Below are positions 22,990-30,406 of a stretch of DNA of 34,319 nt, one piece after another (the stretch's first letter is position 1; every line of letters starts with the position of its first letter). Below the pieces are notes generated by a model. That model saw only the letters and a list, made by a program, of their open reading frames with translations, made no database searches and was not told the DNA's origin. Origin of the DNA: Indiicoccus explosivorum (GTDB lineage: Bacteria > Bacillota > Bacilli > Bacillales_A > Planococcaceae); assembly GCF_002167005.1 (NCBI RefSeq), contig NZ_NHTN01000001.1, forward strand, positions 1 to 34,319, read 5' to 3'. The position numbers and the translations under genes were made by a program.

Positions 22990-23523
22990 TTATTTAAAGT
23001 AGTTTTCAAATTCCGGGTCAACTTTCGCCCGTTCCTCACTGATAATCCGGGGCTTAAATCCTCCCAGCTCTATAATTTCACGTCTATTTTCGAGTTCTAC
23101 AAAAAAGTAATCATTTTTGGAAGTAGATAAGATTTGAACAGGTTGTTCCTTTCTTTCATGGTAAAATTTGTTGATCGCCAACCTTTCTGATTCCTTCAGC
23201 CTGTTCACTGGTGGTCTTTCATCAGTTGCAGTTTTTTGTCCAGTAAAACTATTGATAGGTTCTTGCCCAGTAATCCTTCCGGCACTTTCCTCGCCTTGGT
23301 TGTAAATCCCTTGCAGCAATTTGATCACTTCCGCGAATCCGAGAAACAGCAGTCCACCGATTACACCGTTGATAAACACGGCAAAGCCCAGGAACCCTCT
23401 CAGCGGACCGAGAATCTCCAGTGCTTCGCTCGTTGCATACAGCAACCCGGCAATAACACCGATTATGATGGCTGCAATCCCCACAACCTGAAGTGCTTTT
23501 GCAATGGAGTTATCATGGTTCAT
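22990..23523 (-). CDS. Hypothetical membrane protein with two N-terminal helices
   Basis: 177 residues, family not recognised. Two hydrophobic helices (about 10-32 and 44-70) place the N-terminus in the membrane; residues 75-177 form a charged soluble tail (TDERPPVNRLKESERL, YFFVELENRREIIELGG). Some Bacillota proteins with this layout are membrane-anchored zinc-ribbon or stress proteins, but no cysteines are seen here. GGAGGGG precedes the ATG. It is upstream of endonuclease V and probably co-transcribed. Confidence 0.72.
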   Translation of the reverse strand: MNHDNSIAKALQVVGIAAIIIGVIAGLLYATSEALEILGPLRGFLGFAVFINGVIGGLLFLGFAEVIKLLQGIYNQGEESAGRITGQEPINSFTGQKTATDERPPVNRLKESERLAINKFYHERKEQPVQILSTSKNDYFFVELENRREIIELGGFKPRIISEERAKVDPEFENYFK

Positions 23524-23543
23524 TTCATCCCCTCCCTATTGTC

Positions 23544-23572
23544 AGTATAGTCTGACTGTAATTTATTTACAA
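23544..23572 (-). promoter_or_regulatory. Sigma-A promoter of the membrane protein-nfi operon
   Basis: Minus strand TTGTAA (23567-23572), 17-base spacer, TATACT (23544-23549), about 20 bases before the start codon of the membrane protein. Confidence 0.6.
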
Positions 23573-23602
23573 TAAATACCGACTGCACGAGGATAATGAG
23601 TT

Positions 23603-23644
23603 TCGCAAGTAATCAAGGGATACTCGCAAGTATTCCGCTCCGAA
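23603..23644. repeat. Two-copy 21-bp-period direct repeat
   Basis: TCGCAAGTA occurs at 23603-23611 and again at 23624-23632, 21 bases apart. Related in period to the arrays at 24661 and 34210. Confidence 0.5.
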
Positions 23645-23653
23645 ACACAAATA

Positions 23654-23679
23654 ACGGCCCTCCTCGAAAGGAGAGCCGT
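23654..23679 (-). terminator. Terminator of the aldo/keto reductase gene
   Basis: 11-bp stem (23654-23664 with 23669-23679, one mismatch) with CGAA loop, five bases after the stop codon; on the minus strand followed by TATTTGTG, a fair U-tail. Confidence 0.72.
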
Positions 23680-23683
23680 CATT

Positions 23684-24601
23684 TTATGGCAGTTCATTTC
23701 CGGCAGCCCGGTAAATCTCATACCATTCCGGCCGCGTTAATTCGACTTCCGCCGCTTTGGCAATTGCGGTGAGCCGCGCCGGTGTCATCGTACCGACAAT
23801 CGTCTGGATTCTTGCAGGATAGCGGAGGATCCAAGCCACCGCGACCGCTGATTTGGATACACCATGCTTGTCACCGATTTCCTGGAGCTTCGCGTTCACT
23901 TCCGGCATGTCCTCATTATCGATGAACAATCCTTCGAAGTTACCGTAGCGGAACGGTGACCACGCCTGCACGGTCATATTATTCAGCCGGCTGTAATCGA
24001 GTACACTGCCGTCGCGGTCCACGCCATTGCCGTGGCGCGTGTTCACCTGTACGCCTGCGTCGATCATGCCTGTATGCATGATGCTGAGCTGCAATTGGTT
24101 GACGATCAAATCCTGTTTCACGTGCTTTTTCAGCAGCTCGATCTGCATCGGATTGTGATTGCTGACGCCGAAATGGCGAACTTTGCCGCTGGAAGAAAGT
24201 GCATCGAACGCTTCCGCCACTTCTTCGGGCTCCATCAATGCATCCGGCCGGTGCAGCATGAAGATATCAATGTAATCCGTTTTCAGCCGCTTCAGGCTTT
24301 CTTCAGCCGACTGCATCAAATGTTCTTTCGAAAAGTCATAGTATCCTTCCCGGATTCCTGCTTTCGTCTGGATGATCATCCCTTCGCGCACCGCCGGAGT
24401 CATTCCGGCTGCTTCCGCGAATACGGATTCCGATGCGCCATCAGCGTAAATGTCGGCATGGTCGAAAAAGTTGATACCGTGCGCCTGCGCGTTATGTATG
24501 ACCTGCTCCGCTTCCTTCACCGACAGCTTTCCCATTCCCATGCAGCCGAGTGCGATTTCCGATGCCTGGAGGCCGCTTTTGCCTAAATTGATTTTTTTCA
24601 T
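23684..24601 (-). CDS. Aldo/keto reductase (YdhF-like)
   Basis: 305 residues, NADP-dependent (beta/alpha)8 barrel. Catalytic tetrad: D47 and Y52 in FFDHADIY, K80 in IIQTKAGI, H117 in FMLHRPD. The C-terminal cofactor-binding part shows VGTMTPARLTAIAKAAEV. Closest remembered relative is B. subtilis YdhF; substrates of these general aldehyde reductases are broad. GAGGTG precedes the ATG, and TATACT about 20 bases upstream could be a -10 box. Monocistronic with its own terminator; the repeat array begins 53 bases upstream of its start. Confidence 0.92.
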   Translation of the reverse strand: MKKINLGKSGLQASEIALGCMGMGKLSVKEAEQVIHNAQAHGINFFDHADIYADGASESVFAEAAGMTPAVREGMIIQTKAGIREGYYDFSKEHLMQSAEESLKRLKTDYIDIFMLHRPDALMEPEEVAEAFDALSSSGKVRHFGVSNHNPMQIELLKKHVKQDLIVNQLQLSIMHTGMIDAGVQVNTRHGNGVDRDGSVLDYSRLNNMTVQAWSPFRYGNFEGLFIDNEDMPEVNAKLQEIGDKHGVSKSAVAVAWILRYPARIQTIVGTMTPARLTAIAKAAEVELTRPEWYEIYRAAGNELP

Positions 24602-24654
24602 AAACTATCACCTCATTCGCAGTATACCCTTTCAGAACCGGAAGTGCCGCTTGA

Positions 24655-24803
24655 GCATATCCGCGTTAATTTCAGTTTATCCGCCCTATTTTCGATTTAT
24701 CCGCGTTAATTTCAGTTTATCCGCGCTATTTTCGATTTATCCGCGTTAATTTCGATTTATCCGCGTTAATTTCGATTTATCCGCTATAGCTTGAATTGCC
24801 CGC
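24655..24803. repeat. 20-bp tandem repeat array (TTATCCGC family)
   Basis: Six complete 20-base units (24661-24780) with consensus CCGCGTTAATTTCGATTTAT plus decayed half-units on both sides. Units alternate between two versions (GTTAATTTCAG and CYATTTTCGA), giving a 40-base higher-order period at the left end. The gene-free stretch 24602-24935 holds this array and no other recognisable element. Confidence 0.9.
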
Positions 24804-24935
24804 AAATTTCATTGCAACACTCTCGGGCTATTTACGTTTATTACCGTTCAGTGACATTTTTCTGCGCGAAGATTGAACACTAAAAAATCGGCTATTTACG
24901 GAGAAAGAAATTTTTTCACCGGGGAAGTACAGGCC

Positions 24936-25217
24936 ATGCTGAATATCCACAGCCGGCACCACTATGCACCACACCGCAAACGGATTCCGCGGATTACAGC
25001 GACCGGCGAGTGCAGAGTGACGACCATGATCAATGATTTGCTCATCGCCATCCTGTTTGTAAGCGGCAGTCTCTTCAACTTCACTGACATGCCAGCTGTC
25101 TATGGGAATACGCTATACTTATTCGGCAGTCTGATCCTTGCCGGCCGGGCGCTTTACAACGTGAAGATCCATCTGTCCATCGAGCAGCCCGAAGAATCAC
25201 AGCGGTATTGGAAATAA
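24936..25217 (+). CDS. Small membrane protein, YrhK-like domain
   Basis: 93 residues from ATG 24936, or up to 114 if a TTG at 24873 is used; neither has a strong Shine-Dalgarno site, though GGGGAAG lies before the ATG. A basic N-terminus is followed by two hydrophobic helices (about 32-48 and 55-72: DLLIAILFVSGSLFNF, GNTLYLFGSLILAGRAL). This NDxLI...GSLFNF...LFxxGS pattern resembles the YrhK domain of unknown function. Terminator directly after the stop. Confidence 0.62.
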   Translation: MLNIHSRHHYAPHRKRIPRITATGECRVTTMINDLLIAILFVSGSLFNFTDMPAVYGNTLYLFGSLILAGRALYNVKIHLSIEQPEESQRYWK

Positions 25218-25224
25218 TGAAACA

Positions 25225-25253
25225 GGGGCTGTCCGAATGTTTCGGACAGCCCC
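25225..25253. terminator. Bidirectional terminator
   Basis: Perfect 13-bp stem GGGGCTGTCCGAA with its complement around a 3-base loop, between the converging YrhK-like and YitT genes. U-tails are short on both sides. Confidence 0.78.
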
Positions 25254-25262
25254 AATACATTT

Positions 25263-26111
25263 TCAGGCGGGGACTTTTTTGGATTGGTCATCCCGTCTGA
25301 AATTCCCCATGACTTCCATCGTTTCATTGATACTGACGAAAGCGTTCGGGTCGATATTTTTGATGAGCGGCCGGACGATCGCGAGTTCATAGCGATTGAT
25401 GACCGTATACAGCACCTTCAGCTTCGCCTCGGAATAGGCCCCTTCCCCGTCCACTACTGTAATCCCTCGATAGAGATTGGAAAGCAGCTCTTTTTTGACT
25501 TCCGGTCCTTTATTCGTCACGACCATCAGGCTGAGTTTGATATGGCGGGTATGCACGCGGTCCACGACGATCCCGGTGATGTAGATCGATGCCATCGTGT
25601 ACATCGCCAGCTCCCAGGAAAAAATGAACCCGGAGATGAAGACGACCATGCTGTTCATGACGAAGACGATGCCGCCCAGCGGAATATCTTTTTTCATGGC
25701 CAGTAAAAGCCCGATTACGTCGAATCCGCCAGTCGAGCTGTGGAAACGGACGATGAATCCGATTGCGATGCCGGCGACGACGCCGCCGAATACAGACGAC
25801 AGAAGCGCATCTTCTGTCAGTTTCATGACAGGTATATATAGAAGTGCCACGGATGTGACAAGCACTGAAAACATGCTGTTGCCGATGAACACTTTGCCGA
25901 GTTTTTTCCAGCCGATGATCAGGATCGGGATGTTGAGGACAATGATCCAGATTCCCGTATTGAGCGGCGTCATCAGCCCAAGAACCATCGCAACCCCTGA
26001 AATGCCGCCTGAGAGGATTTCATGCGGCAGCAAAAACAAGTTCAGTGATACAGCCAATAAAATTGATGCAACGAATACAACAGAAAGTCTGAGCAAACGT
26101 TCCAATGTCAT
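25263..26111 (-). CDS. yitT: YitT-family membrane protein (DUF161/DUF2179)
   Basis: 282 residues. Five or six hydrophobic helices (about 10-30, 36-56, 62-85, 88-106, 112-130, 150-175) with the family motif SSTGGFDVIG, then a soluble C-terminal DUF2179 domain (about 220-275, SEAKLKVLYTVINRYELAIVRPLI). Function unknown; DUF2179 resembles ligand-sensing domains. Start uncertain: GGAG lies only two bases before ATG 26111 and eight before the TTG at 26105, so the TTG may be used. A strong promoter and, right after it, an intrinsic terminator precede the gene. Confidence 0.9.
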   Translation of the reverse strand: MTLERLLRLSVVFVASILLAVSLNLFLLPHEILSGGISGVAMVLGLMTPLNTGIWIIVLNIPILIIGWKKLGKVFIGNSMFSVLVTSVALLYIPVMKLTEDALLSSVFGGVVAGIAIGFIVRFHSSTGGFDVIGLLLAMKKDIPLGGIVFVMNSMVVFISGFIFSWELAMYTMASIYITGIVVDRVHTRHIKLSLMVVTNKGPEVKKELLSNLYRGITVVDGEGAYSEAKLKVLYTVINRYELAIVRPLIKNIDPNAFVSINETMEVMGNFRRDDQSKKVPA

Positions 26112-26122
26112 TTCTCCATTCT

Positions 26123-26161
26123 AAAAAAAATTAAACAGGCAATGCGCAAACGCAATGCCTG
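26123..26161 (-). terminator. Promoter-proximal terminator upstream of yitT
   Basis: 11-bp stem with one mismatch (26136-26146 with 26151-26161) followed on the minus strand by TTTAATTTTTTTT. It lies between the yitT promoter and its start codon, so it would stop most transcripts about 45 bases after initiation unless controlled. Confidence 0.7.
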
Positions 26162-26176
26162 AAGTCGACTTTTCGT

Positions 26177-26205
26177 ATTCTAGTAGAGGCGTTCCGGGAT
26201 TGCAA
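26177..26205 (-). promoter_or_regulatory. Promoter of yitT
   Basis: Minus strand TTGCAA (26200-26205), 17-base spacer, TAGAAT (26177-26182). Confidence 0.62.
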
Positions 26206-26346
26206 GCAGCCTGTTCCGCCAGAGAGTGAACGTTTTGTGAAAAAGGAAAGTGCGCTGGAAAAAAAGGCGGTTTCCTCTAAAAAAACCCAGGATTTTCGGC
26301 TTTTTGCTGGTTACTGCCGTCCCCGATCCGGCGTTTAAATCACGGC

Positions 26347-26379
26347 AAAAAAATGCCGCCGGCGATCAGCCGGCGGGCA
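26347..26379 (-). terminator. Intrinsic terminator of hsp20
   Basis: Stem TGCCGCCGGC with its complement (one bulge) around a 5-base loop, followed on the minus strand by seven T. Six bases after the hsp20 stop. Confidence 0.85.
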
Positions 26380-26385
26380 CAGGAC

Positions 26386-26811
26386 TTATTCGATTTGAAT
26401 GCGCCGTCCGCCGCGGTGTTCGTCCGACTTTGGCACGTCCAGCCTCAAGATACCTTCCTTGAAGGAACCGTTGATTTTGTCCTCATTGATATCGCCGATA
26501 TAGAAGCTGCGCTTGAATGTGCCGTATGAGCGCTCACGACGGATGTAACGGCCGTCAGGTTCTTCCGTTTCCTGATTCTGTTCCTTAGTGCCGCGGATCT
26601 CCAGGTAACCGTCCCGGTATTCCACTTCGATGTCGTCTTTTGTGAAGCCCGGAAGATCGACGGTGAATTCGTAGCGGCCGTCCATTTCTTTAATATCCAC
26701 TTGCGGAAACGTATGCTCACCGAAAAACCGGTTGAAGAAATCGGATTCCAGACCGCTTCCGAACAGACTCGGGAACCAATCATCCTGTTTTTTAGGAAAC
26801 AGTGTGTTCAT
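26386..26811 (-). CDS. hsp20: Small heat-shock protein (Hsp20/alpha-crystallin)
   Basis: 141 residues. Alpha-crystallin domain from about residue 36 (PQVDIKEMDGRYEFTVDLPGF) to 130, with the GILRLDVPK motif (A-x-x-x-n-GvL signature) and a short C-terminal extension RRIQIE that carries an I-x-I motif for oligomer contacts. ATP-independent holdase that binds unfolding proteins in the cytoplasm. AAGGAG precedes the ATG by nine bases. No CIRCE or CtsR operator is visible; it has a strong sigma-A promoter and a 170-base leader holding a short ORF. Confidence 0.93.
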   Translation of the reverse strand: MNTLFPKKQDDWFPSLFGSGLESDFFNRFFGEHTFPQVDIKEMDGRYEFTVDLPGFTKDDIEVEYRDGYLEIRGTKEQNQETEEPDGRYIRRERSYGTFKRSFYIGDINEDKINGSFKEGILRLDVPKSDEHRGGRRIQIE

Positions 26812-26847
26812 CGGAATCGTCTCCTTTCCACAACATGATTTTCGAAG

Positions 26848-26931
26848 TTACTGAGCTGCAGAATCGAACCGGTAAGGACGTCCCCGGTTCGTGATGCCTT
26901 TCCATTCAAGCACCAGCTGACTCCGCATCAC
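26848..26931 (-). CDS. Candidate 27-residue leader ORF upstream of hsp20
   Basis: GTG at 26931 (or ATG at 26928) is preceded at ideal distance by AAGGAGG (26939-26945), the best Shine-Dalgarno of the region, and reads MMRSQLVLEWKGI, then TNRGRPYRFDSAAQ, to TAA. It lies inside the hsp20 leader, 36 bases before the hsp20 start. No family recognised. It could be a small protein or a leader peptide that couples translation; the good ribosome site argues against chance. Confidence 0.5.
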   Translation of the reverse strand: MMRSQLVLEWKGITNRGRPYRFDSAAQ

Positions 26932-26987
26932 GCCTGCGCCTCCTTTTTCATTTAAGTGAATATTCAATTTAATTACTTCTATCATTT

Positions 26988-27015
26988 ATTATAAAAAAAT
27001 CCTGCCTGCCGTCAA
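26988..27015 (-). promoter_or_regulatory. Sigma-A promoter of hsp20
   Basis: Minus strand TTGACG (27010-27015), 16-base spacer, perfect TATAAT (26988-26993). Transcription would begin near 26981. Confidence 0.72.
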
Positions 27016-27079
27016 TCCATTTGCACACCTTCCAGGAATGTCCGCCCTGCTTTATCCGGCAGCGCATCCTTGCCTCTTT

Positions 27080-28306
27080 TTAGTTCACCGGATTTTCAAT
27101 CGCTCCCATGAACAGGATCACGCCGGTTTCTTTATCGGTAATTGCCAAGAAAAACGGCCGGTCCGCTTCCAGGATGAACGGCGGTTCTGCCGGAGCGGAC
27201 TCCGCCACCGCCACCGATGTTGCCGCAGCTGCTTCCGTTCCGGTTTCATTTACATCGATGAACGTCTTTTGCTTCACTTCCGAAATGAACAAGCCTTCGC
27301 TGTCTTCGAACATATTGGACAGATCGACACTGCTGAAGGCGGTCGCCATTCCCAGCCGCTGAAGCGTCTCATTCAGCACTTTTTCGTACTCCAGCTGGAA
27401 TTTGGGCAGCAGGACAGTGCCCTGCTTTTTCTGGAATGCCGACATCCATTCGTCCCATTTCTCTTCCGTCAGCGACGCCTGGAATTTCTCCAGCGACGAG
27501 TTTTCCGACGGCAGAAAGACTTCCATGCTCATCTCGCCTTTTCCGTAAGGCAGTGATACAGCCTGGAATGCTTCCGTCTCGAAATACGGAAATTCCGCCT
27601 GCCGTTCCATGAGCGGCACCTGCACCGTTCCGCCGGCAGTGCTGAAAGGCTTCTCTTCAGTCAGCTCCCGGATGAACGGATACTGCCAGTCGCCTTTGAA
27701 GTAAACAGCGTTCAACAGAAGCGCCACGAGATTGCCGGGAAGCGGTTTCGACACCATGTCCTCGATCTTGCCGTTTGTCGCTTCCGCCACCCAGCTGTTG
27801 ATCCGCTCCGCCGATTCCGGATCCGTCACATCGATGGACTCGATTTCCGCCCGGTAATAATCCCGACTGCTCTCTGTAAATGAATCCAGGAAACTGTAGC
27901 TGTCCTTCACCCAGATCGAATTCGCAAACTCCAGTCGGATATCCTCAGAGTCACTCTGGAGCGCCGCCATGAGCGAGGCATTCGCCCGGTTCATGTCTTC
28001 AGCGGAGACACCTTCCGCTTCGAGCACGTTGCCGATTTCAGTCTTCGTCACACCATCCGCCCCGTTATAGACCATTGCGAGCGCCATATAGAGACTTACC
28101 GGAGAGATAAAGATATTCCCTTCCTCCCTCTCCGTCAGATCACCCATTACCTTCATGCCGAGGACATTGTTCGCTTCCGCGATAAGTTCATAATCCGTTT
28201 CCCCGAATTCCGCCCGTTCCGAAATTTCCGAAGTGCCCGGTTCCTCCGCTGTCCCGCAGCCGGACAGAAGCACGATGGCAATAAACTCCGCTAACCCTTT
28301 CCGCAC
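27080..28306 (-). CDS. Serpin-family protease inhibitor, lipoprotein (second copy)
   Basis: 408 residues, clearly homologous to the serpin at 12070-13320. Lipobox LSGC with C17. Serpin core: NIFISPVSLYMALAMVYNGA, LLNAVYFKGDWQYPF and the terminal RPFFLAITD...ILFMGAIENP. Hinge GTEAAAATS (from G356) is of inhibitory type. By spacing P1 is S370 (E-S|A), unlike the Glu of the first copy, so target proteases probably differ. Start codon is GTG with AAAGGGG before it. No terminator is seen between it and the hsp20 promoter. Confidence 0.92.
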   Translation of the reverse strand: MRKGLAEFIAIVLLSGCGTAEEPGTSEISERAEFGETDYELIAEANNVLGMKVMGDLTEREEGNIFISPVSLYMALAMVYNGADGVTKTEIGNVLEAEGVSAEDMNRANASLMAALQSDSEDIRLEFANSIWVKDSYSFLDSFTESSRDYYRAEIESIDVTDPESAERINSWVAEATNGKIEDMVSKPLPGNLVALLLNAVYFKGDWQYPFIRELTEEKPFSTAGGTVQVPLMERQAEFPYFETEAFQAVSLPYGKGEMSMEVFLPSENSSLEKFQASLTEEKWDEWMSAFQKKQGTVLLPKFQLEYEKVLNETLQRLGMATAFSSVDLSNMFEDSEGLFISEVKQKTFIDVNETGTEAAAATSVAVAESAPAEPPFILEADRPFFLAITDKETGVILFMGAIENPVN

Positions 28307-28396
28307 GCAGAATCACCCCTTTACTGGAGTAGACCGAAAGAAGTGTGATAAAGTTTCACTTGTCAGAAAGACCGTATCAAACAGGAGATGACAGCA

Positions 28397-29260
28397 ATGG
28401 ACATTACCATCAAGCTAATGACAAAAGAAGATTTCCCTTCTTTCCAGGGGATGCAGACGGGAATCGAAAATGACTACGTTGAACGGATTTATCCGAATCT
28501 CGTGAAAGGCAAGAACCGGCTGTATGGCCTCTTCGCTGGCGGCCAGCTCGCCTGTGTCTGCGGCTATACGATCTTCGCCGAACGGTATGCGATGATCGGG
28601 CGGATCCGGAGCGATGTGCGCTTCCGCGGCAAAGCATATGCCACCACCCTGACCGACTACATTAAGAAAGAGGCACTGAAACTGCCAGGCATCCATTGGG
28701 TCGGGGCGAATACGCAAGAGCAGAACGGGCCGGCCCGCCGCGTGCTTGAAAAGCTCGGGTTCCAGGAACAGGCCAAATTGTATGGCGCAACAGCAGAGAG
28801 TGTCTCAGCCCTTGCCGGACGTTCGGAATCGTGGGAAGAAATCAAAGAAATCGAGCGGAAAAGGCAGTGGGTCGACACGCTGTACCTGAAGACCGGAGCT
28901 GTGTTCCCGTACGAATGCTATTACATGTTTCCCGCCTCACAGAATTTATTCACCGACAGACAGCTTGAAAAATGGTCATTCCGGGAGAACAGGGACGGAA
29001 CACGCGTCCTGATCCTGAAGAAAGATGAAAAGGGGTTCACTTACTTGCACGCGGTTTATCCGTGGGACGATGTCATGCAGCAGGACGGACTTTGGGAAAC
29101 AGTCGACGAAGCATACAGACAGCTGGCTGAAACGGCAAAAGGGGAAACGCGGATCTGGATGGACTTATCAGAAGAAGCGGCGTCTTCCCTGCCGGAAAAC
29201 CACCCGTTCACCCTCCCCTCTCCGTGGATGCTGTACGGAGCGCAGACAGAGGAAACGTGA
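28397..29260 (+). CDS. GNAT-family N-acetyltransferase
   Basis: 287 residues from ATG 28397; an ATG at 28388 is also in frame, but AGGAG is nine bases before the chosen one. Residues 1-130 are a GNAT domain: IGRIRSDVRFRGKAYATTLTD holds the acetyl-CoA loop (R-x-x-G-K-A), NGPARRVLEKLGF the final helix. Residues 160-287 are a second domain (YLHAVYPWDD, WMDLSEEA), probably a degenerate second GNAT lobe. Substrate unknown. It is followed by two terminators. Confidence 0.85.
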   Translation: MDITIKLMTKEDFPSFQGMQTGIENDYVERIYPNLVKGKNRLYGLFAGGQLACVCGYTIFAERYAMIGRIRSDVRFRGKAYATTLTDYIKKEALKLPGIHWVGANTQEQNGPARRVLEKLGFQEQAKLYGATAESVSALAGRSESWEEIKEIERKRQWVDTLYLKTGAVFPYECYYMFPASQNLFTDRQLEKWSFRENRDGTRVLILKKDEKGFTYLHAVYPWDDVMQQDGLWETVDEAYRQLAETAKGETRIWMDLSEEAASSLPENHPFTLPSPWMLYGAQTEET

Positions 29261-29299
29261 ACAAGACAGAACCTGCCAGTTCAGAAAAGGGGGAACCCG

Positions 29300-29426
29300 G
29301 CCCTTTCCGCAAGGCCCGCAGGATGCGGGTCAGGGGCAAATGGTTTTAACTGCGACGAGCTTGCGCAGGAGCAAGCGAGCAGGTCCGGAGCGAACAGCTA
29401 GCTGGCGGCTGTCCGTTCTCTTTTTT
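29300..29426 (+). other. Structured 3' element with terminator
   Basis: Three successive hairpins: CCCGCA-GGA-TGCGGG (29315-29329), GCTTGC-GCAGGA-GCAAGC (29359-29376) and an imperfect stem 29388-29398 with 29408-29420 followed by six T (29421-29426). The last is an intrinsic terminator for the GNAT gene. The first two are unusual in a 3' region and look like a palindromic repeat or a small structured RNA; no class recognised. Confidence 0.6.
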
Positions 29427-29435
29427 AACAACCTG

Positions 29436-29468
29436 AGAACCCGCACACTTCCCGAGTGTGCGGGTTCT
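29436..29468. terminator. Second hairpin, shared by converging GNAT and SDR genes
   Basis: Perfect 14-bp stem AGAACCCGCACACT with its complement (29436-29449 with 29455-29468), between GNAT and the SDR gene stop at 29504. Followed by GTCTTG; backup terminator for both directions. Confidence 0.75.
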
Positions 29469-29503
29469 GTCTTGTTCGGACAAGCCCAGTGAAGGGGCGC
29501 CGG

Positions 29504-30304
29504 CTATCGCATGACACCGCCGCCCGAGATCTTCACCGATTCGCCGACAATATTGCGGGCAGCGTCGGTCAGGAGGAATACGACGGTATTCGCCACTTCT
29601 TCCGCCGTCGTCATCCGGCCTGAAGGAATAGCGGCTTCGGCTTCCGCCAACGCCTCTTCGAATGGAATCCCCCGCCGGTCCGCCTTCCGCCGGATGCTAG
29701 AATAAGCCATTTCGGTATCGACGTAGCCCGGGCAGACCGCATTGACGCGGATGCCGTGTTCAATCGCTTCAAGCGCCATCGACTGTGTCCATCCGATCAC
29801 AGCGAATTTGCTCGCCGCATAGGCCGTGTTGCCATAAGTTCCGCGCAGACCGGACAGCGACGACAGATTGACGATGTCGCCTTCTTTATGTTCCATCATT
29901 CTGCGGTAAACGAGCTGTGTCAAAAACAATGTCGACGTATAATTCAGCCGCATCAGGCTTTCCACGAAATCCTCTTCCAATTCTTCAACGGTTCTTCCGC
30001 CGGAAATGCCCGCTGAATTCACGAGACCGTTAATGAACCCGAGCTTTTCTTCAGCGTTTTCAACCAGCCGCGCCCGTTCTTCCGCCACCGTGAGATCCGC
30101 CGTCTGACTGAAGACGCCTGCCGGGTCCGCCAATTCTTTCAATTCCGCCGCCAGACGCGCCAGCTTCTCCCCGTTCCGGCCGGTGACCGTCACTTTCGCC
30201 CCCATTTTGAGAGCCGCTTTCGCTGTTTCAGCACCGATGCCTCCGGTTGCGCCTGTAATCAGAATATGTTTGTGTCCGAGCGCATTCTCCCCGAAAATCG
30301 CCAT
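29504..30304 (-). CDS. Short-chain dehydrogenase/reductase
   Basis: 266 residues, classical SDR. Cofactor motif TGATGGIG (about 18-25), NSAG, catalytic Ser in VNLSSLSG, Tyr and Lys in YAASK, then PGYVDTEM. VTGRN after the second strand points to NADP. Resembles 3-oxoacyl reductases; substrate not determined. Good AGGAGGG before the ATG. Lies 102 bases after the 3-hydroxyacyl-CoA dehydrogenase gene on the same strand, which may suggest acyl metabolism (inference). Confidence 0.9.
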   Translation of the reverse strand: MAIFGENALGHKHILITGATGGIGAETAKAALKMGAKVTVTGRNGEKLARLAAELKELADPAGVFSQTADLTVAEERARLVENAEEKLGFINGLVNSAGISGGRTVEELEEDFVESLMRLNYTSTLFLTQLVYRRMMEHKEGDIVNLSSLSGLRGTYGNTAYAASKFAVIGWTQSMALEAIEHGIRVNAVCPGYVDTEMAYSSIRRKADRRGIPFEEALAEAEAAIPSGRMTTAEEVANTVVFLLTDAARNIVGESVKISGGGVMR

Positions 30305-30346
30305 GGAATCCCTCCTGTTTTCAGCCCGCCGACTTCGATGCGTATG

Positions 30347-30368
30347 AAACCGAATGACACTTCGGTTT
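30347..30368. terminator. Hairpin between HCDH and SDR genes
   Basis: AAACCGAA-TGACAC-TTCGGTTT with TT after it on the plus strand. On the minus strand only a three-base T run within the stem, so a weak terminator or processing site. Confidence 0.35.
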
Positions 30369-30406
30369 TTCGGAAATAAAACCCTGTTGGAACTTCACTC
30401 TATCCT

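Noticed and set aside
24655-24803. Possible CRISPR array
   Set aside because: Units are contiguous with no spacers of constant length and variable sequence, and no cas gene is in the window; it is a simple tandem repeat.
26812-26987. CIRCE or CtsR operator for hsp20
   Set aside because: Neither TTAGCACTC-N9-GAGTGCTAA nor the CtsR heptad repeat is present.
29025-29492. 155-codon plus-strand frame through the end of the GNAT gene and the hairpin region
   Set aside because: Overlaps a confident gene out of frame and runs across two terminators; product is Arg/Lys-rich and unlike any family.
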